Shown: positions 15,111 to 24,044, numbered from the stretch's first letter. The stretch: DNA of 24,297 nt from Candidatus Mcinerneyibacterium aminivorans (GCA_008086245.1 VSIX01000124.1:1-24297); one strand, 5' to 3'. Notes: generated from the letters alone by a model not told the origin. Program-made: numbers and translations.

Positions 15111-16672
15111 TAATTTAAAAAGAGGGGATTTGTCAGGGCTATTTTGTTTTTGTTAGTTTTCAATTCAGCTCTGATGTATTCCCTCTCATTTCCTTTTATA
15201 TTATAGGATTGTTTGTAAATATTTTCAAAGTCATTTAGCATTATTTCTTCGAAAATTTCTTCTTTTTGGGTTTTGAGGTTTCCCTTAAAAATTAATAAGC
15301 TGTCTAATTTGCCAAACTCCTTACTGGACTGCATTGTTATAACTATATCACCGCTTTCCTCATTTTCAATACTATCACCGCATAGATATTCCTTCTCTGA
15401 AGTTTTAAATTTCAAATCCAAAAAAGGACCATCGCTTATAATACATCTGCCCCTCTTTAAGTTTTTTAAAAGTAAAGCCTTATTGGGTTTTTTATCACAG
15501 TGTACATAGGTTTTAACATTCCCGGCAATCTGTTCCTTGTTTTCTATAATTTTTAAAAATGGTATTTTCACCTTAAATGCCCTATTAAAATCACCGTGTG
15601 CATCTGTCCCGGCATATGCATATTTCTTTTTCCCCTTCAGCAAGAGTTCTATCCATTTTTCCTTTCCTTTAAGATAACCTTTATTTTTCCTTCCATTATA
15701 AAATTGCATACCATTCACCAAATCAAGATCTTCTTCTTCCCATTTTCCCCTTCTTAGAAAAATAGAAGGCAGTAATGAATATCCCTCATAGGGATGGGCA
15801 GCAATTGAAAAATCGACCCTGCTTGAAAAATCTTTCAAATGTGAATCTGGATAGTTCTTAAAGGGAATATCCGTAGAATCTCCCGAGCCTTCTATAAATT
15901 TATCATTACCAAAAACCAGCACATGTACATTTCTCCCCCTGCTGTTACCTGCCGATACTTCTTCTCCATCCAGAAAAACAAAATCAGTATTTCTATTATT
16001 TAGCAGCTCTGCTTTTTTCTTGAATGTTTGCCATTTAATGAGTTCTTCATCTTTTTCCCTGTATTTACCAATTTCATCATCAAGGTCATATGAATGATCG
16101 GTTACTCCTAAAAAATACAGCCCGGAAGATTTAGCAAGATCCACCGCATTTTCCAGGGATTGTCCGAATTCGACATCATCTTCGGTGTAAATGGAATGCC
16201 AGTGAATATCTCCCGGATACCAGTTTCTCTTGCCGGGCAACATGTTTTTTGAGAAATTTATATACCATAAAGACCTTGGTGCTTTTCTGTAATTGTGATT
16301 TTCTACTATTCTTTCCTTATTATTATGAAAATAATGTATCTCAACAATAACGGGATGATCCCCTTCAATATCAAAATCCTTTTTCAGATAAAAAGATTTT
16401 TGATAAATTCTCTGTCTGATTATTTCATTCCCCGCGAATATCTTTTTTACAATTTTATTTTTTGGTTTTAATATTTTTACATAAACTTCCTTCAATATGA
16501 TAGGGAATTTATTTGCATCTTTAACATTTATGACAAAAGGTATCCGTTCAACATGCGGTTCCAATCTCCGTGGAAAATCCGCAATGATTTCCGGTTCCTT
16601 CTGATATATAAAATTGGGAATTATACTGAACTTGTGATGAACTTCTGCATAAAGGAAAAATGGAATAAACAT
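15107..16672 (-). CDS. PHP-domain metal-dependent hydrolase (CehA/McbA-like)
   Basis: 521 aa. All PHP metal-site motifs are visible: HxH in GDIHWHS (H157, H159), GVTDHS (D192, H193), DGEEVSAG (E237 or E238), NVHVLVFG (H250), AAHPYE (H293) and GTDAHG (D357, H359). This agrees with the CehA/McbA type of PHP hydrolase/phosphoesterase, so an active metal centre is likely; the substrate is not known. About 150 residues precede the PHP core and about 130 follow; both look beta-rich. The ATG at 16672 is fixed by AGGAGG within the end of the upstream gene. A longer reading frame from 16708 would start inside that gene and lacks such a site. It sits one base after the radical SAM stop and is the last gene of the operon. 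Confidence 0.85.
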   Translation of the reverse strand: MFIPFFLYAEVHHKFSIIPNFIYQKEPEIIADFPRRLEPHVERIPFVINVKDANKFPIILKEVYVKILKPKNKIVKKIFAGNEIIRQRIYQKSFYLKKDFDIEGDHPVIVEIHYFHNNKERIVENHNYRKAPRSLWYINFSKNMLPGKRNWYPGDIHWHSIYTEDDVEFGQSLENAVDLAKSSGLYFLGVTDHSYDLDDEIGKYREKDEELIKWQTFKKKAELLNNRNTDFVFLDGEEVSAGNSRGRNVHVLVFGNDKFIEGSGDSTDIPFKNYPDSHLKDFSSRVDFSIAAHPYEGYSLLPSIFLRRGKWEEEDLDLVNGMQFYNGRKNKGYLKGKEKWIELLLKGKKKYAYAGTDAHGDFNRAFKVKIPFLKIIENKEQIAGNVKTYVHCDKKPNKALLLKNLKRGRCIISDGPFLDLKFKTSEKEYLCGDSIENEESGDIVITMQSSKEFGKLDSLLIFKGNLKTQKEEIFEEIMLNDFENIYKQSYNIKGNEREYIRAELKTNKNKIALTNPLFLNY

Positions 16673-16673
16673 T

Positions 16674-17642
16674 TTACCTCCTAAATTTATTAATAAAATA
16701 CTTTTCACAACTGTATTTTATTCGGCTTAACAAACTCCAAAACATATATTTATCAACTTCATATTCAAATGACGGATCAAAATAGCAATTAATTGTACAT
16801 TCCTGACAGAATGGAAAAGTCCCCTGCTGTTTTTCAATTTCATTTCTTTTTTTAGAATTAAAGGCTTTTTTTAAATCATGATTTATATCAATCTCCCATT
16901 TCATGTTATGATAACATGGAAGAATAATTTTATTATCTTCAGAAATAACTAAATTTGATGTTACCCCCCTGCATCGCGGTTTCTTAAGATTATTTCCATT
17001 ATTCTCAATCAATTTGAGCTGAGCCAGATTAACATATACATTTTTCTTCCAAAAGTATTTTCTAATTATATCCAGATTTTTCCCTGTGATTGGTTCATTC
17101 TCAAAATATTCAAAAACCGGATTAATCTGTACCATAAGATTATTCTTCTGACCTATTTCAACCACATCATCAATATATTTTATTGATTCATTTGTAACAG
17201 TATATATCAAATCTGGATTTTCATTTAATTTTTTGGCTATCTCAATACTCTCGAGAAGGGATCTAAAAAAATTTCCTCCACGATTCTGATTATGAAATTC
17301 TCGGGTGCCGTCTATAGAAAATAATAGAAAATCAACTTTATTATTTAACTGTTCTGCCATTCTGGGATAAAGTTTGGTATTGGTGGTAATTGAAGTATAC
17401 AGGTTTAATTCTTTTGCATATGTTAATATTTCAATAATATCATTGTGAAGAAGGGGCTCACCACCTGTAAAATCTACGAATTTAATCTTTAATTCCTCTT
17501 TTGCAGTTTTTAGATTTTCCAGAACATCCCCTTTTTTAGCATCTTTTTTGTTTTCCTGCTTCCAGATATTGCAGAAATCACATTTTGCATTGCATCTGTT
17601 TGTTATATAATAGGTTAATAATATTGGATTTTTTTTAATCAT
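16674..17642 (-). CDS. Radical SAM protein with C-terminal SPASM-like cysteines
   Basis: 322 aa from ATG 17642. The 4Fe-4S/SAM motif CxxxCxxC is TNRCNAKCDFCNIW (C17, C21, C24), followed by DFTGGEPLLH (the GGE SAM-binding motif) and LFSIDG. The C-terminal third has further cysteines (KPRCRG, ILPCYHN, FPFCQECTINC), resembling a SPASM or twitch auxiliary-cluster domain. Such proteins modify peptides or small molecules; the substrate is unknown and no short peptide gene is seen nearby. The start overlaps the 3' end of the Sua5-phosphatase gene by 8 bases and has a weak GGAAAG site; ATG 17666 is an alternative. It lies between the Sua5-phosphatase gene and the PHP gene, and all three are tightly linked. 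Confidence 0.85.
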   Translation of the reverse strand: MIKKNPILLTYYITNRCNAKCDFCNIWKQENKKDAKKGDVLENLKTAKEELKIKFVDFTGGEPLLHNDIIEILTYAKELNLYTSITTNTKLYPRMAEQLNNKVDFLLFSIDGTREFHNQNRGGNFFRSLLESIEIAKKLNENPDLIYTVTNESIKYIDDVVEIGQKNNLMVQINPVFEYFENEPITGKNLDIIRKYFWKKNVYVNLAQLKLIENNGNNLKKPRCRGVTSNLVISEDNKIILPCYHNMKWEIDINHDLKKAFNSKKRNEIEKQQGTFPFCQECTINCYFDPSFEYEVDKYMFWSLLSRIKYSCEKYFINKFRR

Positions 17643-18726
17643 CAAATTCTTTCCATTTAATTTCATCAATTAATTTTTTAATTATTTTAAATACCTTTTT
17701 ATAGTAATCTAAACTTCCTCCTACAGGATCAAATATATCAAATCCTTCATCATCAATTACAACATCAAATTGCCCATTCGAAAAAATGACTCCTTTATTA
17801 ACCGAAAATTCGGCCAGTGTATAAACATAATCGACCTTATAATTGATTTTTACATATTCTTTATGTTTTTTAGCCATGGTGAGAATTAAATCACTCGAAT
17901 CGACAAGATTTTGATTCAACGAAGTGGATTTTAAGCCGGGATTTCCTCCAAAACCCTTTATTATTTTCTTCGAATTTTTAGATATCGGAGCATTCTCAAT
18001 ATGCAATGTTCCCGCAGATTTAAAATTGTACAATTTATTATTTGAAATTTTTCTGGAATATTCTTCTGCAATGGGTGAGCGGCAGGTATTTCCGCTGCAA
18101 ACAAATAGAACAGTTGTTTTTGTCTCTATTACTTCTCTTATCTTTCCTTTTGATATTGCTCCGGTTCGAATAAAGAAAGGCAATTTTTCCATAAATGAAA
18201 TAATTGTAGAGGGAATATCTTTTTTGGTTTCTCCGGGAATCAATGCATCAACCTTATCCTTAAAAACTCTTTTTAGTTCATCTAAATTATTAATTTCCTC
18301 TTTTCCCGAAATATTTGCAGAACTGGCAAATAGGGGTTTATTAATTTTGCTTATTAATCTTAACAAAAAATCGTTATCGGGGATTCTTACAGCAATAGAC
18401 CCATCCCGATTAGCATATTTTTCATATTTTGTTTTTGCCCTAATAATGTAGGTTAAACCCCCAGGTGAAAAATTATTGATTAATTTATTCATTGATTCAG
18501 GAATACTGCCGGATATTATATTTTTTATCATAATTTTATCCGAAACGAGAAGAGGTATTTTTTTTTGGGGGTTCCTTTTTTTTATATCATATAGTTTCTG
18601 TAAGGAACTATCATGTCCCATAAGGGAACCTATCCCAAAAACAGTATCAGTCGGAAAAATTATGACACCATCATTTTCAAGGATACTGATTATTTTATTT
18701 AGATTTTCTTTCTTAATCACTTTCAT
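17635..18726 (-). CDS. TsaC/Sua5-type L-threonylcarbamoyladenylate synthase fused to LMW protein-tyrosine phosphatase
   Basis: 363 aa from ATG 18726. Residues ~1-200 form a YrdC/Sua5 domain (GVIIFPTDTVFGIG, KKRNPQKKIPLLVS, FASSANISG, STIISF, IRTGAI), which makes threonylcarbamoyl-AMP for the t6A modification of ANN-decoding tRNAs. From ~205 a low-molecular-weight phosphatase domain begins: VLFVCSGNTCRSP, with the Cx5R loop (C210, R216), and DPVGGS near 333 with the general-acid Asp. Both active sites look complete. Such fusions occur in several bacterial phyla. The phosphatase half could act on protein tyrosine/arginine phosphate or have another role. No Shine-Dalgarno precedes the ATG. A long palindrome sits 10 bases upstream; reading through it from a TTG at 18765 would add 13 unlikely residues. 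Confidence 0.88.
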   Translation of the reverse strand: MKVIKKENLNKIISILENDGVIIFPTDTVFGIGSLMGHDSSLQKLYDIKKRNPQKKIPLLVSDKIMIKNIISGSIPESMNKLINNFSPGGLTYIIRAKTKYEKYANRDGSIAVRIPDNDFLLRLISKINKPLFASSANISGKEEINNLDELKRVFKDKVDALIPGETKKDIPSTIISFMEKLPFFIRTGAISKGKIREVIETKTTVLFVCSGNTCRSPIAEEYSRKISNNKLYNFKSAGTLHIENAPISKNSKKIIKGFGGNPGLKSTSLNQNLVDSSDLILTMAKKHKEYVKINYKVDYVYTLAEFSVNKGVIFSNGQFDVVIDDEGFDIFDPVGGSLDYYKKVFKIIKKLIDEIKWKEFDD

Positions 18727-18736
18727 AGTATTAGGG

Positions 18737-18765
18737 TTGGGCAGCAATATTATATTGCTGCCCAA
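18737..18765. other. Strong palindrome in the leader of the Sua5-phosphatase gene
   Basis: TTGGGCAGCAATAT (18737-18750 on the + strand) is the exact complement in reverse of 18752-18765, giving a 14-bp stem around one central base. It lies between the permease stop (18781) and the Sua5-phosphatase ATG (18726). No T run follows on the minus strand, so it is not a standard terminator for the permease. It could be an RNA hairpin (mRNA stability, partial termination) or a DNA operator: read on the minus strand its centre contains TATAAT, though without a clear -35. Confidence 0.75.
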
Positions 18766-18780
18766 ATATTAACTTTTTAG

Positions 18781-20110
18781 CTAAGCCAGGAATATAAATC
18801 GTGCTACAAATAAAATAGCTAAAACATAAACGAGTAAACTTACTTTTTTAGCCTCACCTTTGAAGATTTTCATTAATGGATACATAATAAAACCGATTGC
18901 AAGTCCATTTGCAATACTGTAGGTTAAGGGTATTGTAATAACTGTCAAAAAGCCGGGAATTGATTCTGAAAAATCATCCCAGTTAATTTTTAATATATTT
19001 TTTGCCATAAAAATTCCTACCAGTATCAATGCCGGTGCAGTAGCAAAAGCGGGAATAATTGCTACAATCGGAGTTAAAAATAAAGCAACAATAAAGAAAA
19101 ATCCAACAAAAACTGATGTTAAACCTGTTCTACCACCTTCTGCAACTCCTGCAGCACTTTCTATATAGGAAGTAACCGTGGAAGTTCCGGTAAAGGAACC
19201 GGCAATAGTACCTACAGCATCTGCAGTTAATGCTCTGCTAACCCTTGGAAGTTTACCATCTTTCATGAATCCTCCCTGTTCTCCAATACCTATTAATGTT
19301 CCTATGGTATCAAACATATCAACAAAAAGGAAAACAAAGATTACATCAAGAATTCCTACCTTTAGCAGTCCTGCAAAATCCATTTTAAATGCTGTTGCTG
19401 ACATCTGGGGCATGGAAAAAATCTGTTTTGGCAAATCAACCATCCCGGTAATAATTCCCAGTATTGTAGTAGCAAGAATTCCAAGAAGAATTGCACCTTT
19501 TATCTTTCTTATCAGCAGTAAAGAAGTAATGACAAGACCTACCACTGCCAGAATAGTTTCTGGCTTTGAAAATTTCCCCAGAGTTACAAAGGTAGATTCG
19601 TTGCTTACTATTATTCCAGCACTTTTTAATCCGATAAATGCGATAAAAAGACCGATACCAACTGCCGTTGCATGCTTAATTGCATCCGGGATTCCATTGA
19701 CAATTTTTTTTCTAATCTTTAATATTGTGAGTATTAAGAAAACAACTCCGGATACAAACACAGCAGCGAGTGCTATCTGCCACGGGGTATGTTTTCCCGC
19801 TATACCCATCTGCTCGAGCTGTTTAGAGATATAAGGTACAGCAGTATAGGCAAAATAAGCATTCAAACCCATGCCTGGTGCCAGGGCAATTGGATAATTC
19901 GCCAAAAATCCCATTACAAGCGTTGCCACTGCTGCAGCTATACAGGTAGCTGCCGTTACTGCTGTTTTTTTTATCCATCCCTGCATCAGATAGAATAATC
20001 GGGTTAACAAAAATGATATAAGCCATTGTCATAAATGTTGCTAAAGCAGCTTCGAGTTCGGTTTTAACATCGGTATTGTTCTCTTTTAAATTAAACCACC
20101 TTTCTAACAT
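18781..20110 (-). pseudogene. NCS2/AzgA-type purine permease, frameshifted in an A8 run
   Basis: Two overlapping frames together make one AzgA/PbuG-like guanine-hypoxanthine permease. The first (from ATG 20110, [20 protein letters not shown]) runs to SDAGMDKK and then turns into unrelated sequence ending at 19823. The rest, from [19 protein letters not shown] to the end, is in another frame. Family landmarks such as [31 protein letters not shown] and TGTSTVTSYIESAAGV are all present. The frames join at eight A residues (minus strand, 19972-19965). Seven would restore an intact 442-aa protein of normal length with about 12-14 membrane spans. Sequencing error, slippage-based control or real decay are all possible. 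The start is set by AAAGGAGG 6 bases before ATG 20110. It follows purD by 19 bases. Confidence 0.85.
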
Positions 20111-20129
20111 AACCATCCTCCTTTAATGA

Positions 20130-21380
20130 TTATAATTTAGCGATATCGTTTCTATAATACATTCCCTCAAAAGTAATTTTACTAATATCTCTATATGCCT
20201 GTTCTCTGCTTTTTCTAAGATTATTTTCTACTGCAGTTACTCCCAGAACTCTTCCTCCCGCTGTATAATATTTTTCATTAACAAATTTTGTTCCAGCATG
20301 AAATACAAGAGATTTTTTAACATTTTCAAGTCCGGTAATATGTTTTCCCTTTTCATACTCAATTGGATAACCATCCGATGCCGCAATAACACAAACTGCC
20401 GCTTTATCCTTCCACTTTATATCAATTTTTTCGAGTGAAACTTCATTTATTGCATGAACAATTTCACTCAAAGGAGTTTTCAATCTGGGCAGTATTACCT
20501 GTGTTTCGGGATCCCCGAACCTGCAATTAAACTCTAACACTTTTGGTCCATCTTCAGTAAGCATCAATCCCGCATAAAGTACACCCCTGTAATCAATATT
20601 TTCTTTATGAAATCCTTCTAAAACTCTATCAATTATATTCTGTTGTATTTTCTGTTCAAGGGCTCTATCAATATGTGGAGAAGGTGAAAATGTTCCCATA
20701 CCACCTGTATTTGGTCCCCTATCATTATCAAGCAATTGCTTGTAATCCTTGGAAGTTACCATGGGTTTATATTTTTCTCCATCCATAAATACAAGATATG
20801 AAGCCTCAACTCCTCTCAAAAATTCTTCGATTTCCACCTTTTTCCCGGCTTCTCCAAATTTTTTTTCAACCATTATTGTATTAAGCGCATCCCTGGCCTC
20901 TTCTGTATCTTTTACTATAAATACACCCTTTCCAGCTGCCAGACCATCCGCTTTTACCACCAGCGGATACCTGTCTTCTCTAACTTTTTCTACATATTTG
21001 ATTGCAGAATCATAATCATCAAAAACAATATGATCCGCTGTAGGAATATTATATTTATTCATAAAATTTTTGGCCCAAACTTTTGATTTTTCAATTCTTG
21101 CTCCATCTTTATTCGGACCGAGTGTAATTATTCCACTTTTTCTTGTCTCATCCGCCAGTCCTTCAGCAAGAGGTATTTCAGGTCCAATAATAACCATTTC
21201 TATTTCATTTTCTTTTAAAAATTCCAGTATTTTCTTATTTGAGGAAACATCCACATTTTCAGTTATCTCTTTAGTTCCTCCATTGCCCGGAACCGAATAT
21301 AATTTATGGGAGTTTTCTTTTGAAAGCCTCCAACCTATTGCATGTTCTCTTCCTCCACTCCCAATAACAGCAATTTTCAT
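20130..21380 (-). CDS. purD: Phosphoribosylamine-glycine ligase
   Basis: 416 aa. Catalyses step two of de novo purine synthesis: ATP-dependent joining of glycine to 5-phosphoribosylamine. The N-terminal GSGGREHAIGWRL (7-19), the ATP-grasp segments VVKADGLAAGKGV and NTGGMGTFSPSP, and the metal-binding EFNCRFGDPETQ are all standard PurD motifs. Length is typical for the single-domain enzyme, with no fusion to PurM or PurN. The start has a clear AAGGAGG site. It is the first gene after a consensus promoter and is followed closely by the purine permease gene, a sensible synthesis-plus-uptake pairing. No other pur genes are in the window. Confidence 0.96.
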   Translation of the reverse strand: MKIAVIGSGGREHAIGWRLSKENSHKLYSVPGNGGTKEITENVDVSSNKKILEFLKENEIEMVIIGPEIPLAEGLADETRKSGIITLGPNKDGARIEKSKVWAKNFMNKYNIPTADHIVFDDYDSAIKYVEKVREDRYPLVVKADGLAAGKGVFIVKDTEEARDALNTIMVEKKFGEAGKKVEIEEFLRGVEASYLVFMDGEKYKPMVTSKDYKQLLDNDRGPNTGGMGTFSPSPHIDRALEQKIQQNIIDRVLEGFHKENIDYRGVLYAGLMLTEDGPKVLEFNCRFGDPETQVILPRLKTPLSEIVHAINEVSLEKIDIKWKDKAAVCVIAASDGYPIEYEKGKHITGLENVKKSLVFHAGTKFVNEKYYTAGGRVLGVTAVENNLRKSREQAYRDISKITFEGMYYRNDIAKL

Positions 21381-21448
21381 TACTACCTCCTTTTTGATTG
21401 TAATTTAGCCATTAATAATATTATAAAAGAATATATATCTTTATCTGG

Positions 21449-21477
21449 ATTATATCAATTATAAATTTAAATGTCAA
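21449..21477 (-). promoter_or_regulatory. Consensus promoter of the purD operon
   Basis: On the minus strand TTGACA (21477-21472), 17-bp spacer, TATAAT (21454-21449): a perfect sigma70-type match with ideal spacing. Transcription should start near 21442, giving a leader of about 60 bases before the purD ATG. That is too short for a full purine riboswitch, and no such conserved core is seen. Confidence 0.88.
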
Positions 21478-21609
21478 TTTATTAAAAATTGCTTTATAGC
21501 TAAACTTTTTAGATAATATAACCCTAAGGAAAAAATGCTATTCATAATAGAAATTGAATGATTTCCGGGATTTAAAATAAGTTTGTAAAAATAACAATTA
21601 AATTTCTTT

Positions 21610-21637
21610 TTGACTATAACTCATTTTTAGTTACTAT
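21610..21637 (+). promoter_or_regulatory. Candidate promoter of the 178-aa membrane protein gene
   Basis: TTGACT (21610-21615), 16-bp spacer, TACTAT (21632-21637). The -35 matches 5 of 6 and the -10 matches 4 of 6 consensus bases. It is placed just before an AGGAG site (21650-21654) and the ATG at 21661, so the leader would be short. Confidence 0.5.
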
Positions 21638-21660
21638 TAGAGAAAATTGAGGAGATATTT

Positions 21661-22197
21661 ATGTATGAAAACTATATCTATTTTGTTAAAAATTTCTTAC
21701 TATTTTCTGCTTTTATTCAATTTGCTATTTTGGGAACTTTTGGCGAATATATCGGTATATGGATAGAGCATAAAAAAGTATTAAACCCATTTAATTTAAG
21801 AGAATTAATTTTAAAAGTAATCGGCTGGGGAGTACTTGGAATAATTATTAAATATGCTTTTACGGGTTTCTGGGGTTTTACAGAGGCATTAATCACAAAG
21901 GGATTGCTTCCCACATTTTTTTCAGGAAGCTTTTTATATGCTTTAAGCACTTCAATCTTTACAAATACCCTATTTGGACCTCAGATGATGCTATTTCATC
22001 GATTCACTGATAATATAATTATGAGAAGAAACAGCTATCAGGGGATAAAAAATTCGATATTAACACTCTTCTGGTTCTGGATTCCGGCACATACTGTTAC
22101 CTTTATTCTACCGAAACACTTCCAAATAGGACTGGCAGCTTTATGGTCGGTAGTTTTAGGAATTATTCTTGGTTTTTTCAAAAGAATTTCTGAATAA
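21661..22197 (+). CDS. Small polytopic membrane protein of unknown function
   Basis: 178 aa with four to five hydrophobic segments (about 8-30, 50-70, 85-108, 135-152 and 155-173). Notable motifs are FGEYIGIWIEHK after the first span, TNTLFGPQMMLFHRFTDN in the middle, and LFWFWIPAHTVTF, then LPKHFQIGLAALWSVVLG, near the end. The last pattern (W-x-W-x-P-A, a proline loop, then a Trp-containing helix) faintly recalls Mpv17/PMP22-type proteins, but I would not assign the family on that alone. The gene stands alone with its own promoter and a good ribosome binding site (GAGGAG, 6 bases before ATG), divergent from purD and convergent with the DUF885 gene. It appears intact. Confidence 0.75.
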   Translation: MYENYIYFVKNFLLFSAFIQFAILGTFGEYIGIWIEHKKVLNPFNLRELILKVIGWGVLGIIIKYAFTGFWGFTEALITKGLLPTFFSGSFLYALSTSIFTNTLFGPQMMLFHRFTDNIIMRRNSYQGIKNSILTLFWFWIPAHTVTFILPKHFQIGLAALWSVVLGIILGFFKRISE

Positions 22198-22222
22198 AAA
22201 GAAGGATGGAAGCCCATCCTTC
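22196..22222 (-). terminator. Rho-independent terminator of the DUF885 gene
   Basis: GAAGGATGG (22201-22209) pairs with CCATCCTTC (22214-22222) around a 4-base loop. Read on the minus strand the 9-bp stem is followed by TTTTTA, so it terminates the DUF885 transcript. On the + strand it sits immediately after the membrane-protein stop and may also help end that message. Confidence 0.82.
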
Positions 22223-22229
22223 CACATAT

Positions 22230-23972
22230 TTATTGTAAATTATTTAATTTATCTTCCAGGATTAATAGAGGAATCGTTCCATCCTCCAGCACAAATTCAT
22301 GAAAATCTTTGAGATTATAAGTTTCACCTTTTATTTCTTTATATTTATCCCTAATTTTCAGTATTTTTAATTTTCCTATCTCATAACCGCACGCCTGTCC
22401 AGGCCATACGCTGTATCTATCAATTGATCCAAATGACGCCCAGCCCAAATTTTTCTCCATATAATTGTATGCTTCTTCTCTCGACCATTTTTTATAATGT
22501 ATCCCGGTATCGAGAACAATTCTTACAGCACGAAGAAGTTCAGAACGGTAATATGATATTAATTGATAATTATTTCTGTATCTGCCTATCTCTTTGCATA
22601 ATTGTTCTGCATACATTGCCCAGCCCTCTACATAACCTGGATAAAAGAAAAATGATCTATACGGTCTGTAGTATTCAGATTCTCTAAAAAGTGAAATCTG
22701 CAGGTGATGCCCTGGAACGGTTTCGTGATATGTTAAAGGCTTCATGCCCTCTTCGAACATACCGCCTTCCCATATAGAAACATAAAATGTCCCTACAGAT
22801 TTTGAATATTCATAGTGAGTTCCAAGCGTTCCTTTTGCATATTCCGGAATTTCTTTTACAGTAGCTTTTGATGCCGGAGTTCTTTTAAAATATTTAGATA
22901 ATTTTCTCTCCATTCTTCTTACAATCTTTTTATATCTAATTACGGCCTTTTTATTTGATTTAATTATTTTATCCGTATTTTTTCCATAAATTTCCTTGAA
23001 ATAGTTATTTATTCTTTCAGAAAAGTTATCCCCTTTTATACCCAGTTCTTTTGTTAGCTTCATAATTTCATTCTGAATTCTTTCAATCTGGTTCAGACCA
23101 ATTTCATGAATTTCTTCAGGGGTTAAATCTGTTGTAGTATTAACTTTTAAACAGTATTTGTAATAATTGTCCCCCTCCGGTAATCTCCACACTCCTGAGA
23201 TATCTGTTGCTTCCCTTTTTAATTTTTTTAATTCATTTATGAATTTACCATATTCCGGATAGACATTATTTTTTAAAGTTTCTATAATTTTTTCTTCCAA
23301 TTCCTTAATTTTCTTTTTTTTCAAATTTCCCTTTTTTATCTTTCTTTTATATGACAAAATAAGCGGATGGTTTTTGGGCTCGTATTCAATAAATCTTTCC
23401 ATGGAACTTATGAGTCTTTCTATTGAGTATCTCGGCGCCAGCAGTTTATTCTTTTTTCTGTAATCTATTTGCTCTCTAATATTTGCAATAACAACGGGCA
23501 GAAGATTTATCCTTTTTATGAAATTTTGAACATCTTCCTGATTACTTATTCTATGTTTATTAATAAGCATTGTGGGGATACTGCTCTGAAACCCGAGCAT
23601 ATAGTGCAGAAGATATTCATGTTCCTTGAATTTCTCCCCCTCAATTTTTAATTCCAGCATTGTTTTTAAAAGCTTATACTCCTTCTTTTCTTTAGCCGAT
23701 AGCGTATTAGAATCAATTTCAATAAGTTCTTTGTAATACTTATTATATATTTTATACTCCTTTTCTAACTCTTTTTTTGAATATGTATAATAACTTCCAT
23801 AATCAACATATTCTAAATCCCTGGAAAGCTCAAGATCAGTTGCCTTTTCAGGGTGAAGTTTAAGATATTCCTTTTCAAAATTATCCAGAAGAGTATCCAA
23901 CCTATCAGCGGAAGAAAATAGAAGTGAAATATTAATCACTAAAACTATAAAAATTAATCCAAATTTTCTCAA
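22230..23972 (-). CDS. Secreted DUF885 family peptidase-like protein
   Basis: 580 aa. A short basic start followed by a hydrophobic stretch (MRKFGLIFIVLVINISLLFSS) predicts export. The large helical domain is DUF885-like: the HExxxHH-type metal motif YHETVPGHHLQISL lies about two-thirds along, with YVEGWAMYAEQL downstream and WPGQACGYEIGKLK near the end. These are the conserved segments of this family of presumed zinc-dependent carboxypeptidase/peptidase-like proteins. Substrate is unknown. The start codon is TTG at 23972, chosen because AGGAGG lies 5 bases upstream; no other start fits that site. It is a single-gene unit with its own terminator. A weak promoter (TCGAAA, 17 bp, TAATAT) may lie upstream. 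Confidence 0.86.
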   Translation of the reverse strand: MRKFGLIFIVLVINISLLFSSADRLDTLLDNFEKEYLKLHPEKATDLELSRDLEYVDYGSYYTYSKKELEKEYKIYNKYYKELIEIDSNTLSAKEKKEYKLLKTMLELKIEGEKFKEHEYLLHYMLGFQSSIPTMLINKHRISNQEDVQNFIKRINLLPVVIANIREQIDYRKKNKLLAPRYSIERLISSMERFIEYEPKNHPLILSYKRKIKKGNLKKKKIKELEEKIIETLKNNVYPEYGKFINELKKLKREATDISGVWRLPEGDNYYKYCLKVNTTTDLTPEEIHEIGLNQIERIQNEIMKLTKELGIKGDNFSERINNYFKEIYGKNTDKIIKSNKKAVIRYKKIVRRMERKLSKYFKRTPASKATVKEIPEYAKGTLGTHYEYSKSVGTFYVSIWEGGMFEEGMKPLTYHETVPGHHLQISLFRESEYYRPYRSFFFYPGYVEGWAMYAEQLCKEIGRYRNNYQLISYYRSELLRAVRIVLDTGIHYKKWSREEAYNYMEKNLGWASFGSIDRYSVWPGQACGYEIGKLKILKIRDKYKEIKGETYNLKDFHEFVLEDGTIPLLILEDKLNNLQ

Positions 23973-24044
23973 AACAACCTCCTACTTTTATTTCGTTTGA
24001 CAAACAATATTAGCATGAATTTTATTTATTTTCGAGGAATATTT

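Noticed and set aside
17924-18451. Open frame of 175 codons on the + strand
   Set aside because: It lies wholly antisense to the well-supported Sua5-phosphatase gene, has no ribosome binding site and no recognisable motifs.
19178-19834. Open frame of 218 codons on the + strand
   Set aside because: Antisense shadow of the purine permease; its composition mirrors the membrane segments on the other strand.
21381-21660. Purine riboswitch before purD
   Set aside because: The predicted leader is only about 60 bases and the conserved purine-aptamer core was not found on the minus strand.
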